A stretch of DNA of 7,749 nucleotides, taken from Labilithrix luteola. GTDB lineage: Bacteria > Myxococcota_A > Polyangia > Polyangiales > Polyangiaceae. The stretch's first letter is position 1. Each line of letters starts with the position of its first letter. The notes below the pieces were generated by a model. It made no database searches. It saw nothing but the letters and a program-made list of their open reading frames with translations, and had not been told where the DNA came from. The stretch lies in assembly GCA_026225435.1 (NCBI GenBank), contig JAMFST010000180.1:1-7749 (forward strand). Reading direction: 5' to 3'. This document shows positions 1 through 6,744 of the stretch, piece by piece. Both the position numbers and the translations under genes were made by a program.

Positions 1-904
1 AGGCGCCGAGCGGGCCGATCAGGGCGATGCGGCCGCGGGCGGCCACGCCGAGGAGGCCGTAGATCAGCGTGGAGCTCTCGCTCACGTCGACGCCGGAGCC
101 GGTGGCGCGGGTCACGGCGACCCCGCCGCGGGCGCAGCCGACGAGCGAGGCGCGCCCGGACGAGGAGGAGGCGACGGTCGGGCAGTAGCCGAGGGTCGCC
201 CAGCCGCCGTCGAAGGTGCCGCCCGGGCGAGCCGTCAGGACCGCGTGGGGAAGCCAGCTCGCGGCGAGCTCGCCGGTCAACCAGCGCCCGGTCGCGAAGC
301 GGGAGAATCCGGCGACACCGAAGGCCGGGACGGGCATCGCGCCGCCGGTGAAGGTGGCGCCGAGGCCGTCGTCGAGGGTGAAGGTGCCCGGACCGCGAGG
401 TGGTTCGGCGAGCGCCGCTGCGGGCTCGGCGTCGACGCGGATGGGGGTTTCGTCCGGCGGGCGGCTCCTGCTGGGCGTGGCGCTCGAGCCGTCGGCCCCG
501 CGGGCGCGCAAGGTGTCGACGAGCAACGCCGCCACGAGGACGAGCGCGGAGTCGAGGGCGTGGCAGCTGGTCGAGGCGCGGGTGATCTCCCGGGCGCCGA
601 CGAAGGTGCCGGCGGCGTCACGGACGGCGAGCTTGGCCGACCAGCCGGCGCGGTGGTGCGCGATCGTCACGTCGAGCCGACCGTCCGCGGCGGCGCTTGT
701 GGCGCTGCTGGACGCGGTCTGCAGCGCCGGTCGACCGAGGGTGCGTGCGACGCTGGTGGCCAGCTGCTCGAGGGAGATGCACGCCGGATCGACCGCGCCT
801 TCGGGGCTCGACAGCCGCAGCACCGGCGCCGGCTCGGCGTGCGCGCGGCTCGGGAGCAACGTGCTCGCCAGGACGACGAGCAGAGAAATCGCGAGCGCTC
901 TCAC
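1..904 (-). CDS. Secreted protein of unknown function, C-terminus beyond window edge
   Basis: Partial: the reading frame starts with GTG at 904 and stays open for 301 codons to the left edge. GTG is the only plausible start, because an in-frame TGA lies 13 codons upstream with no other start between. Residues 1-23 are a clear signal peptide (MRALAISLLVVLASTLLPSR, then AHA before the cleavage point), so the product is periplasmic or outer-membrane. Residues 40-135 hold a Cys near 42, a 'TLGRPAL' motif, 'SAKLAVRDAAGTFVGARE' and a Cys followed by 'ALDSALVLVAALLVD'. I recall this arrangement from secreted proteins of unknown function in myxobacteria. A Pro/Ala-rich linker (about 140-180) precedes a Gly-rich segment with alternating hydrophobic residues, which could be an outer-membrane beta-barrel (inference). 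It lies 39 bases downstream of the coiled-coil gene on the same strand and is probably cotranscribed. There is no good ribosome binding site. The function is not known. Confidence 0.8.
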   Translation of the reverse strand, partial: MRALAISLLVVLASTLLPSRAHAEPAPVLRLSSPEGAVDPACISLEQLATSVARTLGRPALQTASSSATSAAADGRLDVTIAHHRAGWSAKLAVRDAAGTFVGAREITRASTSCHALDSALVLVAALLVDTLRARGADGSSATPSRSRPPDETPIRVDAEPAAALAEPPRGPGTFTLDDGLGATFTGGAMPVPAFGVAGFSRFATGRWLTGELAASWLPHAVLTARPGGTFDGGWATLGYCPTVASSSSGRASLVGCARGGVAVTRATGSGVDVSESSTLIYGLLGVAARGRIALIGPLGA

Positions 905-943
905 CGGAGCGCGCGACTCTACCTCGGCCGCTCGCGCCGCGGT

Positions 944-1267
944 TCAGATCCCGAGCTGGGGCTGCTTGAACACCCCGGTGCCGCGCGGAGGATCGGGGCA
1001 GTACGCGCGAACCTGCGGCTGCGGCGGGATGCGCATCACCGGAGCGGCGGTGACGGGTGCCGGCACCTCGCGACCGCTGATGCGCACGACGGTGGCCGTC
1101 ATCAAGATGGCCCACGCGGCCGTCAGCGGGACGAGGAACGACGCGCGAGGGGGCGCGCGGATCGGGCCGCGCTGCAGGCGCGCGCGGAGCGCCTCGTTGA
1201 CCATCTCGAGCTGCTGGATCTTCTCGTGCGCGGAAGCGAGCTCGTCACGAAACGGAGAACCGGGCAT
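944..1267 (-). CDS. Small coiled-coil, single-pass membrane protein of unknown function
   Basis: The product has 107 residues, ATG start at 1267 and TGA stop at 944-946. The start was chosen because it opens directly on a charged helix; the open frame continues upstream to a TTG near 1345, but that would run into the divergent gene. Residues 5-32 (RDELASAHEKIQQLEMVNEA and following) have the heptad-like spacing of a short coiled coil. Residues about 43-62 (ASFLVPLTAAWAILMTATVV) are one membrane segment. The last 45 residues are a Pro/Val-rich tail with one Cys near the end, expected on the periplasmic side if the positively charged N-terminal half (RLQRGPIRAPPR) stays in the cytoplasm. I do not recognise a family. 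It heads a probable two-gene unit with the secreted protein downstream and is divergent from the TM2-domain unit. A role as a membrane anchor or assembly partner is only a guess from its shape. Confidence 0.72.
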   Translation of the reverse strand: MPGSPFRDELASAHEKIQQLEMVNEALRARLQRGPIRAPPRASFLVPLTAAWAILMTATVVRISGREVPAPVTAAPVMRIPPQPQVRAYCPDPPRGTGVFKQPQLGI

Positions 1268-1331
1268 GCGGTTCAGTGTAGCGCTCCGTCTCGATCGCGC
1301 CCGCGCCGCGGCGGCGGTGTACGCTGAGCTC
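1268..1331. promoter_or_regulatory. Divergent intergenic region, probable promoters for both sides
   Basis: This 64-base gap separates two divergently oriented genes, so it must hold the promoter of each unless transcription starts inside the genes. On the minus strand a TACACT, about 8 bases before the ATG at 1267, is a weak -10 match; on the plus strand TACGCT lies close before the ATG at 1332. Neither has a recognisable -35, and both are so near the start codons that short or leaderless transcripts would follow. The central part is a GC-only run around 1297-1316. No convincing operator is seen. The placement is inference from gene orientation. Confidence 0.35.
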
Positions 1332-1514
1332 ATGGCGGCCACCAAGAAGCGCGCGGACGAGTCGGCGGAGAAGGAGCCGGACGGCGGCTACGAAGGCTCG
1401 CATGGCTACGGCGAAGGGCACGGCGGCCCCACCGGTCCGGGCGACGCGCCTGCACCGCCAGATGCGCCGCAGACACATCGACCGACCGGCGACGACGACG
1501 AGGTCGACGCGTGA
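1332..1514 (+). CDS. Small acidic, probably disordered protein coupled to a TM2-domain protein
   Basis: The product has 60 residues, ATG at 1332 and TGA at 1512-1514. A Lys/Glu-rich start (MAATKKRADESAEKEPDGGY) is followed by a Gly/His/Tyr stretch with a loose GY-x-GxHG repeat (residues 19-32), a Pro-rich part and an acidic end (DDDEVDA). There is no membrane segment, signal peptide or known domain, and the composition predicts an unfolded chain. The frame is open far upstream, but that part is antisense to the two minus-strand genes; the ATG just inside the divergent gap is the natural start (GTG at 1317 is an alternative). Its stop overlaps the next gene's GTG in a GTGA arrangement, which is the main support for it being real: it suggests translational coupling. 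Function unknown; a cytoplasmic partner or regulator of the TM2 protein is an inference. Confidence 0.62.
   Translation: MAATKKRADESAEKEPDGGYEGSHGYGEGHGGPTGPGDAPAPPDAPQTHRPTGDDDEVDA
1500..1503 (+). promoter_or_regulatory. Shine-Dalgarno GAGG deciding the TM2-gene start
   Basis: GAGG sits seven bases before the GTG at 1511, within the last codons of the upstream small gene. The spacing is normal and it is the best ribosome binding site in the window. It supports GTG at 1511, and the four-base overlap with the preceding stop codon, as the true start. Confidence 0.6.
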
Positions 1515-1729
1515 GCGACGCCCGCGTTCGCAGCTGGAAGAGCGCGTTCGTGTGGTGCCTCCTCGCCGGCTTCTTCGGCGCGCATCGCTTCTACGTCGGC
1601 CGCAAGGGGAGCGGGCTCGCGCAGCTGGTCACGTTCGGCGGTTGCGGGCTGTGGTCGGCGTACGATCTGTTCTGTCTGTGGAACGAGAGCTTCGTCGACG
1701 GTGAAGGGCGGGCGCTCAGTCGGGGGTGA
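1511..1729 (+). CDS. TM2-domain membrane protein
   Basis: The product has 72 residues, GTG start and TGA at 1727-1729. It is a small two-helix inner-membrane protein of the TM2 family (PF05154). The diagnostic pattern is present: a first hydrophobic segment ending in 'GFFGAHRFYVGRKGSGLAQL' (residues 20-39), then 'VTFGGCGLWSAYDLFCLW' (40-57), with the conserved Gly-x-His-Arg-Phe-Tyr turn and the Asp in the second helix. The length is typical for a stand-alone bacterial TM2 protein. The biochemical role of bacterial TM2 proteins is not established. It is the second gene of a two-gene unit, its start overlapping the stop of the 60-residue acidic protein. Its 3' end overlaps the convergent DUF4015 gene by 14 bases, leaving no room for an intergenic terminator. 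Confidence 0.88.
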   Translation: MSDARVRSWKSAFVWCLLAGFFGAHRFYVGRKGSGLAQLVTFGGCGLWSAYDLFCLWNESFVDGEGRALSRG

Positions 1730-3191
1730 CGGGCGGCAGTCCCTTCCACGCGTCACCGTAGGCCTGCCCCGGGTTCCACATCAGCCAGCCGACACCGCCG
1801 CCGGCGACGGCTTGACGCGTCTCCTCGGCGAGGTACTTCGGACCGTACTCCGGCGAGCGCCAGTGGAAGGCCTGCAGCCACGGGCGGATCAACGCCGGGT
1901 GCTCCACCTTCCCCGCCTCGATCTGCGCGAGCGACCCCTTCACGCCGATGGCGATGATCTCCGGGTGATTGCCCGGCTCGTCCCAGCCCATGAAGCCCTT
2001 GTCGTAGTGCGACGGGTAGACCATTGGCGAGAGCGCCTCGCACTCCGGCGCGAGCACGGCGAGATCCTGCCCCAGCGCCTCGATGTCCGGCCGGTAGGCC
2101 ATGGCGGTGACGCCGAAGACGTCGAGCGACAGCGGCACCTTCTTCGTCGCGGTCAGCGCGTGCACCTGGCGGACGAAGTCGCGGATCACCTCGATGCGGG
2201 TGCGCGTGCCCAGCTTGAAGTCCGCCTTGTTCATCCCCGCGTGCACCGGGTAGCGGACGTAGTCGAGCTGCACCTCGTCGACGCCATAGGTCAGCACCTC
2301 CTTGACGATGTCCGCGATGTACGAATGTGCTTTATCGTTTCCCGGGTCGAGCCAGCCTCCGGGGAACGGGCCACCCCAGTTGCCCATGATCGACAGCTCG
2401 GTCTTCTTCGGCGCCATCCACGGATCGTGGAAGCAGGCGATCTTCGCGAGAATGCGGACGCCGTAGCGGTGCGCGAAGCGGATGGCGCGCGCCATGTCGG
2501 GGATGTGGTGAATGCTCGCGTGCGTCTCCTGCGCCAGCGGGAGCTTGCTGTCGTAGGTGAAGCGCCCGTCGTAGTCCTTGAAGTCGAGGACGACGGCGTT
2601 CATGCCGCGCGCCTTCATCCGCTCGAGCGTCGGCACCCAGTTGACGCCGCCGAAGTAGCCGTCGTCGTGCATGTAGATGCCGCGGATGGACTTGTCGTCC
2701 GGCCAGCCGATGCGCTCGTCGTCCGCCGCGGCCGGAGCCTCGGTGATGGGCGAGGCGACTTTCAGCGGATCGCCGGCCGCGAACTTGTGCGACGCCAGCT
2801 GCGGGTTGGCGTGGGCGATCGCCTTGGCGAGATCGTCCTTCGCGTAGATGTCGGTCAGCTCGAGCCAGGCGGCGGCGATCTTCGAGGCGCTGTCGTTCTT
2901 GCCCAGGTGGTGGGTGAGGACGAGGTGCCCGTCCTCCATCGTCGCTTCGCCGCCGGCCGGCAGGTGTGCCTTGGCGTAGGCGAGCAGATCGGGGTGCTTC
3001 GGGTGATCGGCGTGCTCGCCGGCGGCGTCCTTCTCGCCAGCGCTCGGCGCGCTGGGCGCGGGCGGTGCCGTCGCGGCGGTCGCGGGGAACGGCGCGACGG
3101 CCGGCGGTGGCGCGGAGCTCCCGCCCCCGCACGCGGCGCTCAGACCGACGAAGACCCCAAGAAACCACGGAGCACGCGCCTGTCCGGCCAT
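1716..3191 (-). CDS. DUF4015 putative glycoside hydrolase lipoprotein with LysM-like segment
   Basis: The product has 491 residues from ATG at 3191; a TTG at 3227 would add 12 residues but spoils the signal peptide. Residues 1-21 form a lipoprotein signal (lipobox LSAAC, Cys 21), followed by a Gly/Ser/Pro/Ala linker to about residue 60. Residues about 89-148 resemble an extended LysM module ('GKNDSASKIA', then 'AHANPQLASHKFAAGDPLKV'), suggesting cell-wall or glycan contact. From about 170 the sequence is a TIM-barrel of the DUF4015 family (PF13200, COG1306): 'RGIYMHDDGYF', 'NAVVLDFKDYDGRFTYDSK', 'YGVRILAKIACFHDP', 'DEVQLDYVRYP' (305-315), 'LSPMVYPSHY' (387-396), 'WLMWNPG' near the end. The family is predicted to hydrolyse glycans, but the substrate is unknown. 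The Asp pair in DEVQLD and the earlier KDYD are the likely active-site acids (inference). It is last of four minus-strand genes, 71 bases after the membrane-protein gene. Confidence 0.9.
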   Translation of the reverse strand: MAGQARAPWFLGVFVGLSAACGGGSSAPPPAVAPFPATAATAPPAPSAPSAGEKDAAGEHADHPKHPDLLAYAKAHLPAGGEATMEDGHLVLTHHLGKNDSASKIAAAWLELTDIYAKDDLAKAIAHANPQLASHKFAAGDPLKVASPITEAPAAADDERIGWPDDKSIRGIYMHDDGYFGGVNWVPTLERMKARGMNAVVLDFKDYDGRFTYDSKLPLAQETHASIHHIPDMARAIRFAHRYGVRILAKIACFHDPWMAPKKTELSIMGNWGGPFPGGWLDPGNDKAHSYIADIVKEVLTYGVDEVQLDYVRYPVHAGMNKADFKLGTRTRIEVIRDFVRQVHALTATKKVPLSLDVFGVTAMAYRPDIEALGQDLAVLAPECEALSPMVYPSHYDKGFMGWDEPGNHPEIIAIGVKGSLAQIEAGKVEHPALIRPWLQAFHWRSPEYGPKYLAEETRQAVAGGGVGWLMWNPGQAYGDAWKGLPPVTPD

Positions 3192-3262
3192 GTCCACAGT
3201 GTGCGACGCCCGCTCGCCGGCGGGCAATTCTGCGCGCGCGATTTCGTCGCATGCCGCGAGAC
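3192..3262 (-). other. Intergenic leader of the DUF4015 gene with a GC hairpin
   Basis: This 71-base gap is the longest non-coding stretch in the right-hand cluster. It contains an inverted repeat GCCCGC / GCGGGC at 3208-3225 with a six-base loop. No U-run follows on the minus strand, so it is not a standard intrinsic terminator; it would form a hairpin in the leader of the DUF4015 mRNA. No clear promoter was found, so this gene may be read from upstream or have its own weak start. Confidence 0.35.
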
Positions 3263-4339
3263 TTACGTACGCGCGAGGCGAGCGAGCGCGGCGGCGGTCG
3301 CCGGCTCGGCGAGATCGTCGGCGAGGTGCTGCAGGCGCGCCTGTTCGCCTTCTACGGCATCCTGCGCGACCAGCTCGGCGGCGCGCAGGCGCACCCGGGC
3401 ATTCACCTGCGGCGACTCGACGATGCGCCAGAGCAGCTCGCGCGGGATCTCGGCGCCGCGGTAACCGGCGGCGGCGTCCAGGCTGGCGAGGGACGTTGCG
3501 AGCTCCGGCGGCGGCGCCGTCGCGGCGATGCCCGGGGACATCCGCTCACGAATTCGCTCCGCCAGGAACAAGCCTTCTGCAGGGGATGTCGCTGCGAACC
3601 GCAGCGACAGGTCGCGCTTTGCTCCCTCCGTGACCACGACCATCCCGTCGGCGTGTGCGCTGGCGGTCGTCTTCCCGTCCAACGGATAGAAACGCTCGCG
3701 CCACTGGGCGACGAGAACGCCGTCGCGCCCGACGGTCACGTAGCGAAGCGGGAGCGCCCAGGCGAACCAGCCGAGGACGAGCGGCGCGCTGAGCAGCGGC
3801 GAGATCGAGCGGAGAAAGAACCCGCAGAAGAGCAGGATCGCGCCGACCGCCAGCACCATCAGGTCGGGCATCTGCCTGGACGCCACGAAGCGGACGCGGC
3901 CTGCGTCGCCGTCACGCAGCCCGGCGAACCAGGTCAGGTGGCGCAGGCGGATCGCAAGGAAGGCGAAGAGAAGGCTCGCCGCCAGCACGCGGACATCGGT
4001 TCTGGAGAACAGCAGCGGGTGGGTCGCGCACCCAACCGCGCCGACCGCCAGCAGGCACACGATCGCCCGGCGATGAGGAGCGAGCCGGCGCGCGAGCTTC
4101 CTCAGCGGATCGTTCGCGCTGCCCGGTGCCCCCTCGACCAGAAACCGCAGGGTGCCCACGACCGCCACCGCCGTCAGTCCGACGCCCAGCGCCAGCCCGG
4201 CTGCAAAGGCCCACTGGGCGAGGAAGTCTTCCACCTCAGGGTGCTGAACGAGCGCGGCGCAGAGCCCCACCGTCGCAATGGCGAGCCCCGCGGAGCACGT
4301 TCGCCACAACGTCGCCATGAACCGGGCGAAGAAGCTCAC
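3263..4339 (-). CDS. Multi-pass membrane protein with PH-like patch and helical C-terminus, function unknown
   Basis: The product has 358 residues, GTG start at 4339 (ATG at 4318, residue 8, is possible) and TAA stop. Hydrophobic segments lie near residues 15-31, 42-62, 91-110, 116-131, 158-177 and 183-199, giving about six inner-membrane helices. Right after the last one, residues 200-266 ('YVTVGRDGVLVAQWRERFYP', then 'MVVVTEGAKRDLSLRF') have the strand-turn pattern of bacterial PH-like domains, ending in the helix 'AEGLFLAERIRERM'. Residues 295-358 ('IPRELLWRIVESPQVNARVR' and 'LAEPATAAALARLA') look like one or two HEAT-like helical pairs. I recall this domain order from uncharacterised myxobacterial proteins, but no function is known. 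The gene starts 27 bases after the GH13 stop, so it may be cotranscribed with the amylases, though nothing in the protein points to sugar metabolism. Confidence 0.8.
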   Translation of the reverse strand: MSFFARFMATLWRTCSAGLAIATVGLCAALVQHPEVEDFLAQWAFAAGLALGVGLTAVAVVGTLRFLVEGAPGSANDPLRKLARRLAPHRRAIVCLLAVGAVGCATHPLLFSRTDVRVLAASLLFAFLAIRLRHLTWFAGLRDGDAGRVRFVASRQMPDLMVLAVGAILLFCGFFLRSISPLLSAPLVLGWFAWALPLRYVTVGRDGVLVAQWRERFYPLDGKTTASAHADGMVVVTEGAKRDLSLRFAATSPAEGLFLAERIRERMSPGIAATAPPPELATSLASLDAAAGYRGAEIPRELLWRIVESPQVNARVRLRAAELVAQDAVEGEQARLQHLADDLAEPATAAALARLART

Positions 4340-4366
4340 CCGGTCACGATAGCGCTCCCCGTCGAC

Positions 4367-6724
4367 TCAGTTCGACGTGACGTAGATCCGCGTCTGCCGC
4401 GCCGGCACCGCACCGGACGCGTCGCCCGCGAGCAGCTCGGTCAGCCCGCTCGGAAGCCCCGTCGCCTTCTGGTCCGTGTCGCCCGCGTTGACCGCCACGT
4501 ACACGGTCTCCTGCGCGGTCTGCATCTGGTAGACCCACAGCGTCGAGTTGATCTCGATGGTGGTGCGGTGGCCGCGGCGCAGCGCCGGGTGGGCCGCGCG
4601 GATCGAGATGAGCGCCTTCATGCGGGCGAAGAGCGTCTTCTGGTTGTCGGTCCAGCCCGAGCCCGTCGTGCCGTCCGGGTCGCTGGTGCTGTCCGCCTCG
4701 GACCAGTACATCATGCGCCGGTTGTCCGGATCGCCGCCGCCCGGCATACCGATCTCGTCACCGTAGTAGATGAGCGGCAAGCCCTGGTTGGTCAGGATGA
4801 TCGCCTCGGCGTTGGCCACGCGCTCGAAGGCGGACGCGGTGGTCGGCAGGGTGAGCGCCTGGCCGCCGTTGGTGCTGGTGTCGTTCCAGCCCGGGTCGGA
4901 GGTGTCGCCGAAGTTGCTGTACACCGGCGTGTCCTGGGCGAAGCCGATCGAGCGCGGCATGTCGTGGTTGCCCACGAAGGTGCTCATGAGCACGGGGATG
5001 GTGCTGCCCGTACAATAGTACCCATCGTTGGTCGACATGAACGACTCGAGCGCGTCCATCCCCTGCGAGCGCATGAGGACCGACTGGGCGATCTGCGCGC
5101 GCTCGGGGAAGTCGAACTGGCCGTCGATCGACGTGTCCGGGTCGATGAAGCTCTTGATGAAGTCGCGGTTCGAGTACTCGAACGTCTCGCCCACCATGTA
5201 GAAGCGCTGCGCCGGGGTCTGCTTCGAGGTGATGTTGGCGATGATGTCGGTGCGCAGCTTGGCCGTCCACGAGGGGTCGATGTGCTTGACCGCGTCGATG
5301 CGGAAGCCGTCGGCGCCGGTCGACGTCGCCAGATCCACCGCCAGCCCCTCGCTGTACGCGCGGGCGTCGGCGTTGGTGTAGTTCCAGTGCGGCAGGTAGC
5401 TGGCGAACCAGCAGTGGGTGTACTGCGGGATGCCGCTGTAGTTGACCCCGTCGATGGTGGTGCCGCTGGGGAAGTTGTTGTTCCAGTCGCAGCCCTGGCC
5501 GCAGATGCAGTCGCCGCCCATGCCGTTGTCGTTGGGCCACCACCAGCCGTCGTTCTGGTGCTGCTGGTAAACCGCCGCCGTCGTGGTGATGCTCACCAGC
5601 TCGTAGTCGAAGACGATCTTGAGGTTCTTGCCGTGGGCTGTGGTGACCAGCGTCTTCAGGTCGGTGATCGATCCGAAGTGGTCCTCAATGGTCGGGTTGT
5701 GGTTCGAGTCCGACGCCTGGAACGACGACCAGTAGCCGTGGTATGCGCTGTACAGGTGGCTGTCGCTGGTGCCGAGGCCGGCCAGCTGGTCGTCGTTCTT
5801 CATCGGAACGGTGATCCACAGCGTGTTCACCCCGAGGTCGGTGAAGTAGCCGTCGTTGATCTTGTTGATCACGCCCTGCCAGTCGCCGCCCTGGTACTGC
5901 GCCCGGTTCATGTCGCCGGAGGGGAGCGCAGGGAGTGTCGGGGTATTGTCGTTCGACGTGTTGCCGTTCAAGAAGCGGTCGACGAAGACGAAGTACATGA
6001 CCGCGTCGCGCCAGTCGTACACGGTCGGGTCGCTCGGCGGGTCGACCTCGCCGCAGGTGCCGGCGGCGCAGGTGTAGTTGTCGCAGGTGATCGGGTTGGC
6101 GTAGTTGTTGGTGTTGCCGTTCAGGGTCACCGTCGGCTGCGAAGTGGTCGAGATCCAGCACGGGCCCGTGCCCATCTCCTGCGAGGCGCAATAGGTCGGC
6201 CCGGTGACGTAAAACTTGTATTGTACAGCCGACCCCGCCGGCACCGCGACCGACACCGTCCAGACGTTGGCGGTCGCGTCGAGGCTCATGGTGTCGCCGG
6301 TGTCCCAGGCGCCGGTGCGGTAGTCACCGCGCAGCTCGACGCCGGTGATGCCGCTGGAGCTCGTCCCGCTGAGCGAGGCATTGGGGAACGTGAAGCTCTC
6401 CATGCAGCGCTGCTGGCTGGCCGCGCAGGTGACCATCGCGTCGGGCGCGTTCATGGTCCCCCCGCCAGACCCGGAGCCGTACTGGCTGCCGCCGTTGTCA
6501 TTCCCCGTGTCGTAGGACGCGTCGGGCGGGAGGCCGTAGTTGGGATTGTGCACTGCGTCACTGCCGCAGCCCGCCATCGCGCCGGACGCGAGAGCGGCAC
6601 CGCCGCCCAGGACCGCGAGAATCAGCGAGACGACCACGCGCGCGGGAGCCCGCGACCCGGTGCCGGGCGCGGCACCTTTCGTACCGGTGCCGGACGCGGC
6701 ACCTTTCGTAAGGGAAGAATTCAT
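4367..6724 (-). CDS. Secreted GH13 alpha-amylase-family lipoprotein with N-terminal glycan-binding-like domain
   Basis: The product has 785 residues from ATG at 6724; GTG at 6769 would overlap the upstream gene and lengthen the signal unnaturally. Residues 1-53 are a lipoprotein signal with an unusually long n-region built of two 9-residue repeats (6-23) and lipobox MAGC, Cys 53. A Gly/Ser linker leads to a beta-sandwich-like domain (about 105-200: 'VELRGDYRTGAWDTGD', 'VPAGSAVQYKFYVTG'), resembling CBM48/CBM20-type modules. The barrel begins near 237. Conserved GH13 regions: region II 'GADGFRIDAVKHID' with Arg 475 and nucleophile Asp 477; region III 'YMVGETFE' with acid/base Glu 513; region IV 'FVGNHD' with His 587 and Asp 588; also 'YYGDE' (653-657). 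Region I reads DYELVS (from Asp 373), lacking the usual Asn-His. Many Cys residues (for example 406, 408, 412) suggest disulphides outside the cell. A C-terminal beta domain closes it. Expected role: hydrolysis of alpha-glucans at the surface; exact specificity cannot be read. Confidence 0.93.
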   Translation of the reverse strand: MNSSLTKGAASGTGTKGAAPGTGSRAPARVVVSLILAVLGGGAALASGAMAGCGSDAVHNPNYGLPPDASYDTGNDNGGSQYGSGSGGGTMNAPDAMVTCAASQQRCMESFTFPNASLSGTSSSGITGVELRGDYRTGAWDTGDTMSLDATANVWTVSVAVPAGSAVQYKFYVTGPTYCASQEMGTGPCWISTTSQPTVTLNGNTNNYANPITCDNYTCAAGTCGEVDPPSDPTVYDWRDAVMYFVFVDRFLNGNTSNDNTPTLPALPSGDMNRAQYQGGDWQGVINKINDGYFTDLGVNTLWITVPMKNDDQLAGLGTSDSHLYSAYHGYWSSFQASDSNHNPTIEDHFGSITDLKTLVTTAHGKNLKIVFDYELVSITTTAAVYQQHQNDGWWWPNDNGMGGDCICGQGCDWNNNFPSGTTIDGVNYSGIPQYTHCWFASYLPHWNYTNADARAYSEGLAVDLATSTGADGFRIDAVKHIDPSWTAKLRTDIIANITSKQTPAQRFYMVGETFEYSNRDFIKSFIDPDTSIDGQFDFPERAQIAQSVLMRSQGMDALESFMSTNDGYYCTGSTIPVLMSTFVGNHDMPRSIGFAQDTPVYSNFGDTSDPGWNDTSTNGGQALTLPTTASAFERVANAEAIILTNQGLPLIYYGDEIGMPGGGDPDNRRMMYWSEADSTSDPDGTTGSGWTDNQKTLFARMKALISIRAAHPALRRGHRTTIEINSTLWVYQMQTAQETVYVAVNAGDTDQKATGLPSGLTELLAGDASGAVPARQTRIYVTSN
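6656..6709 (-). repeat. Two tandem 27-base palindromic units in the GH13 signal-peptide coding region
   Basis: Two adjacent 27-base units (6656-6682 and 6683-6709) match at 25 of 27 positions. Each encodes nine residues in frame, TKGAASGTG then TKGAAPGTG (codons 6-23 of the GH13 lipoprotein). Each contains GGTGCCG and CGGCACC separated by four bases (arms at 6659-6676 and 6686-6703), so the mRNA can form two consecutive 7-bp hairpins with tetraloops, just after the start codon. Removing the units would leave an ordinary lipoprotein signal, so they look like an addition that the protein tolerates. Confidence 0.8.
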
Positions 6725-6744
6725 GGGGAAAAAGCCGTTGTTCC
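6725..6744 (-). promoter_or_regulatory. 20-base spacer between GH13 genes with distant SD-like site
   Basis: The upstream GH13 gene stops with TAA at 6745-6747, and the next starts with ATG at 6724. The only SD-like stretch, AAGGA, overlaps the stop codon and lies 17 bases before the ATG, much farther than usual; the bases directly before the ATG are CTTTTTCCCC. The short gap indicates cotranscription. Initiation of the second gene may therefore depend on ribosomes ending translation of the first (inference). Confidence 0.4.

Noticed and set aside
216..1331. Plus-strand open frame leading into the 60-residue acidic protein
   Set aside because: It lies opposite two minus-strand genes with a clear signal peptide and a clear membrane segment, and its product is Arg/Ala/Ser-rich without domain features. 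Only the part from 1332 is kept.
3208..3225. GC hairpin as an intrinsic terminator after the membrane-protein gene
   Set aside because: A six-bp stem without a following U-run on the minus strand does not meet the pattern; it is noted only as possible leader structure.
3192..3227. Extended TTG start for the DUF4015 lipoprotein
   Set aside because: It would put 12 extra residues including Glu and His before the signal sequence; the ATG at 3191 gives a normal short n-region and correct lipobox distance.
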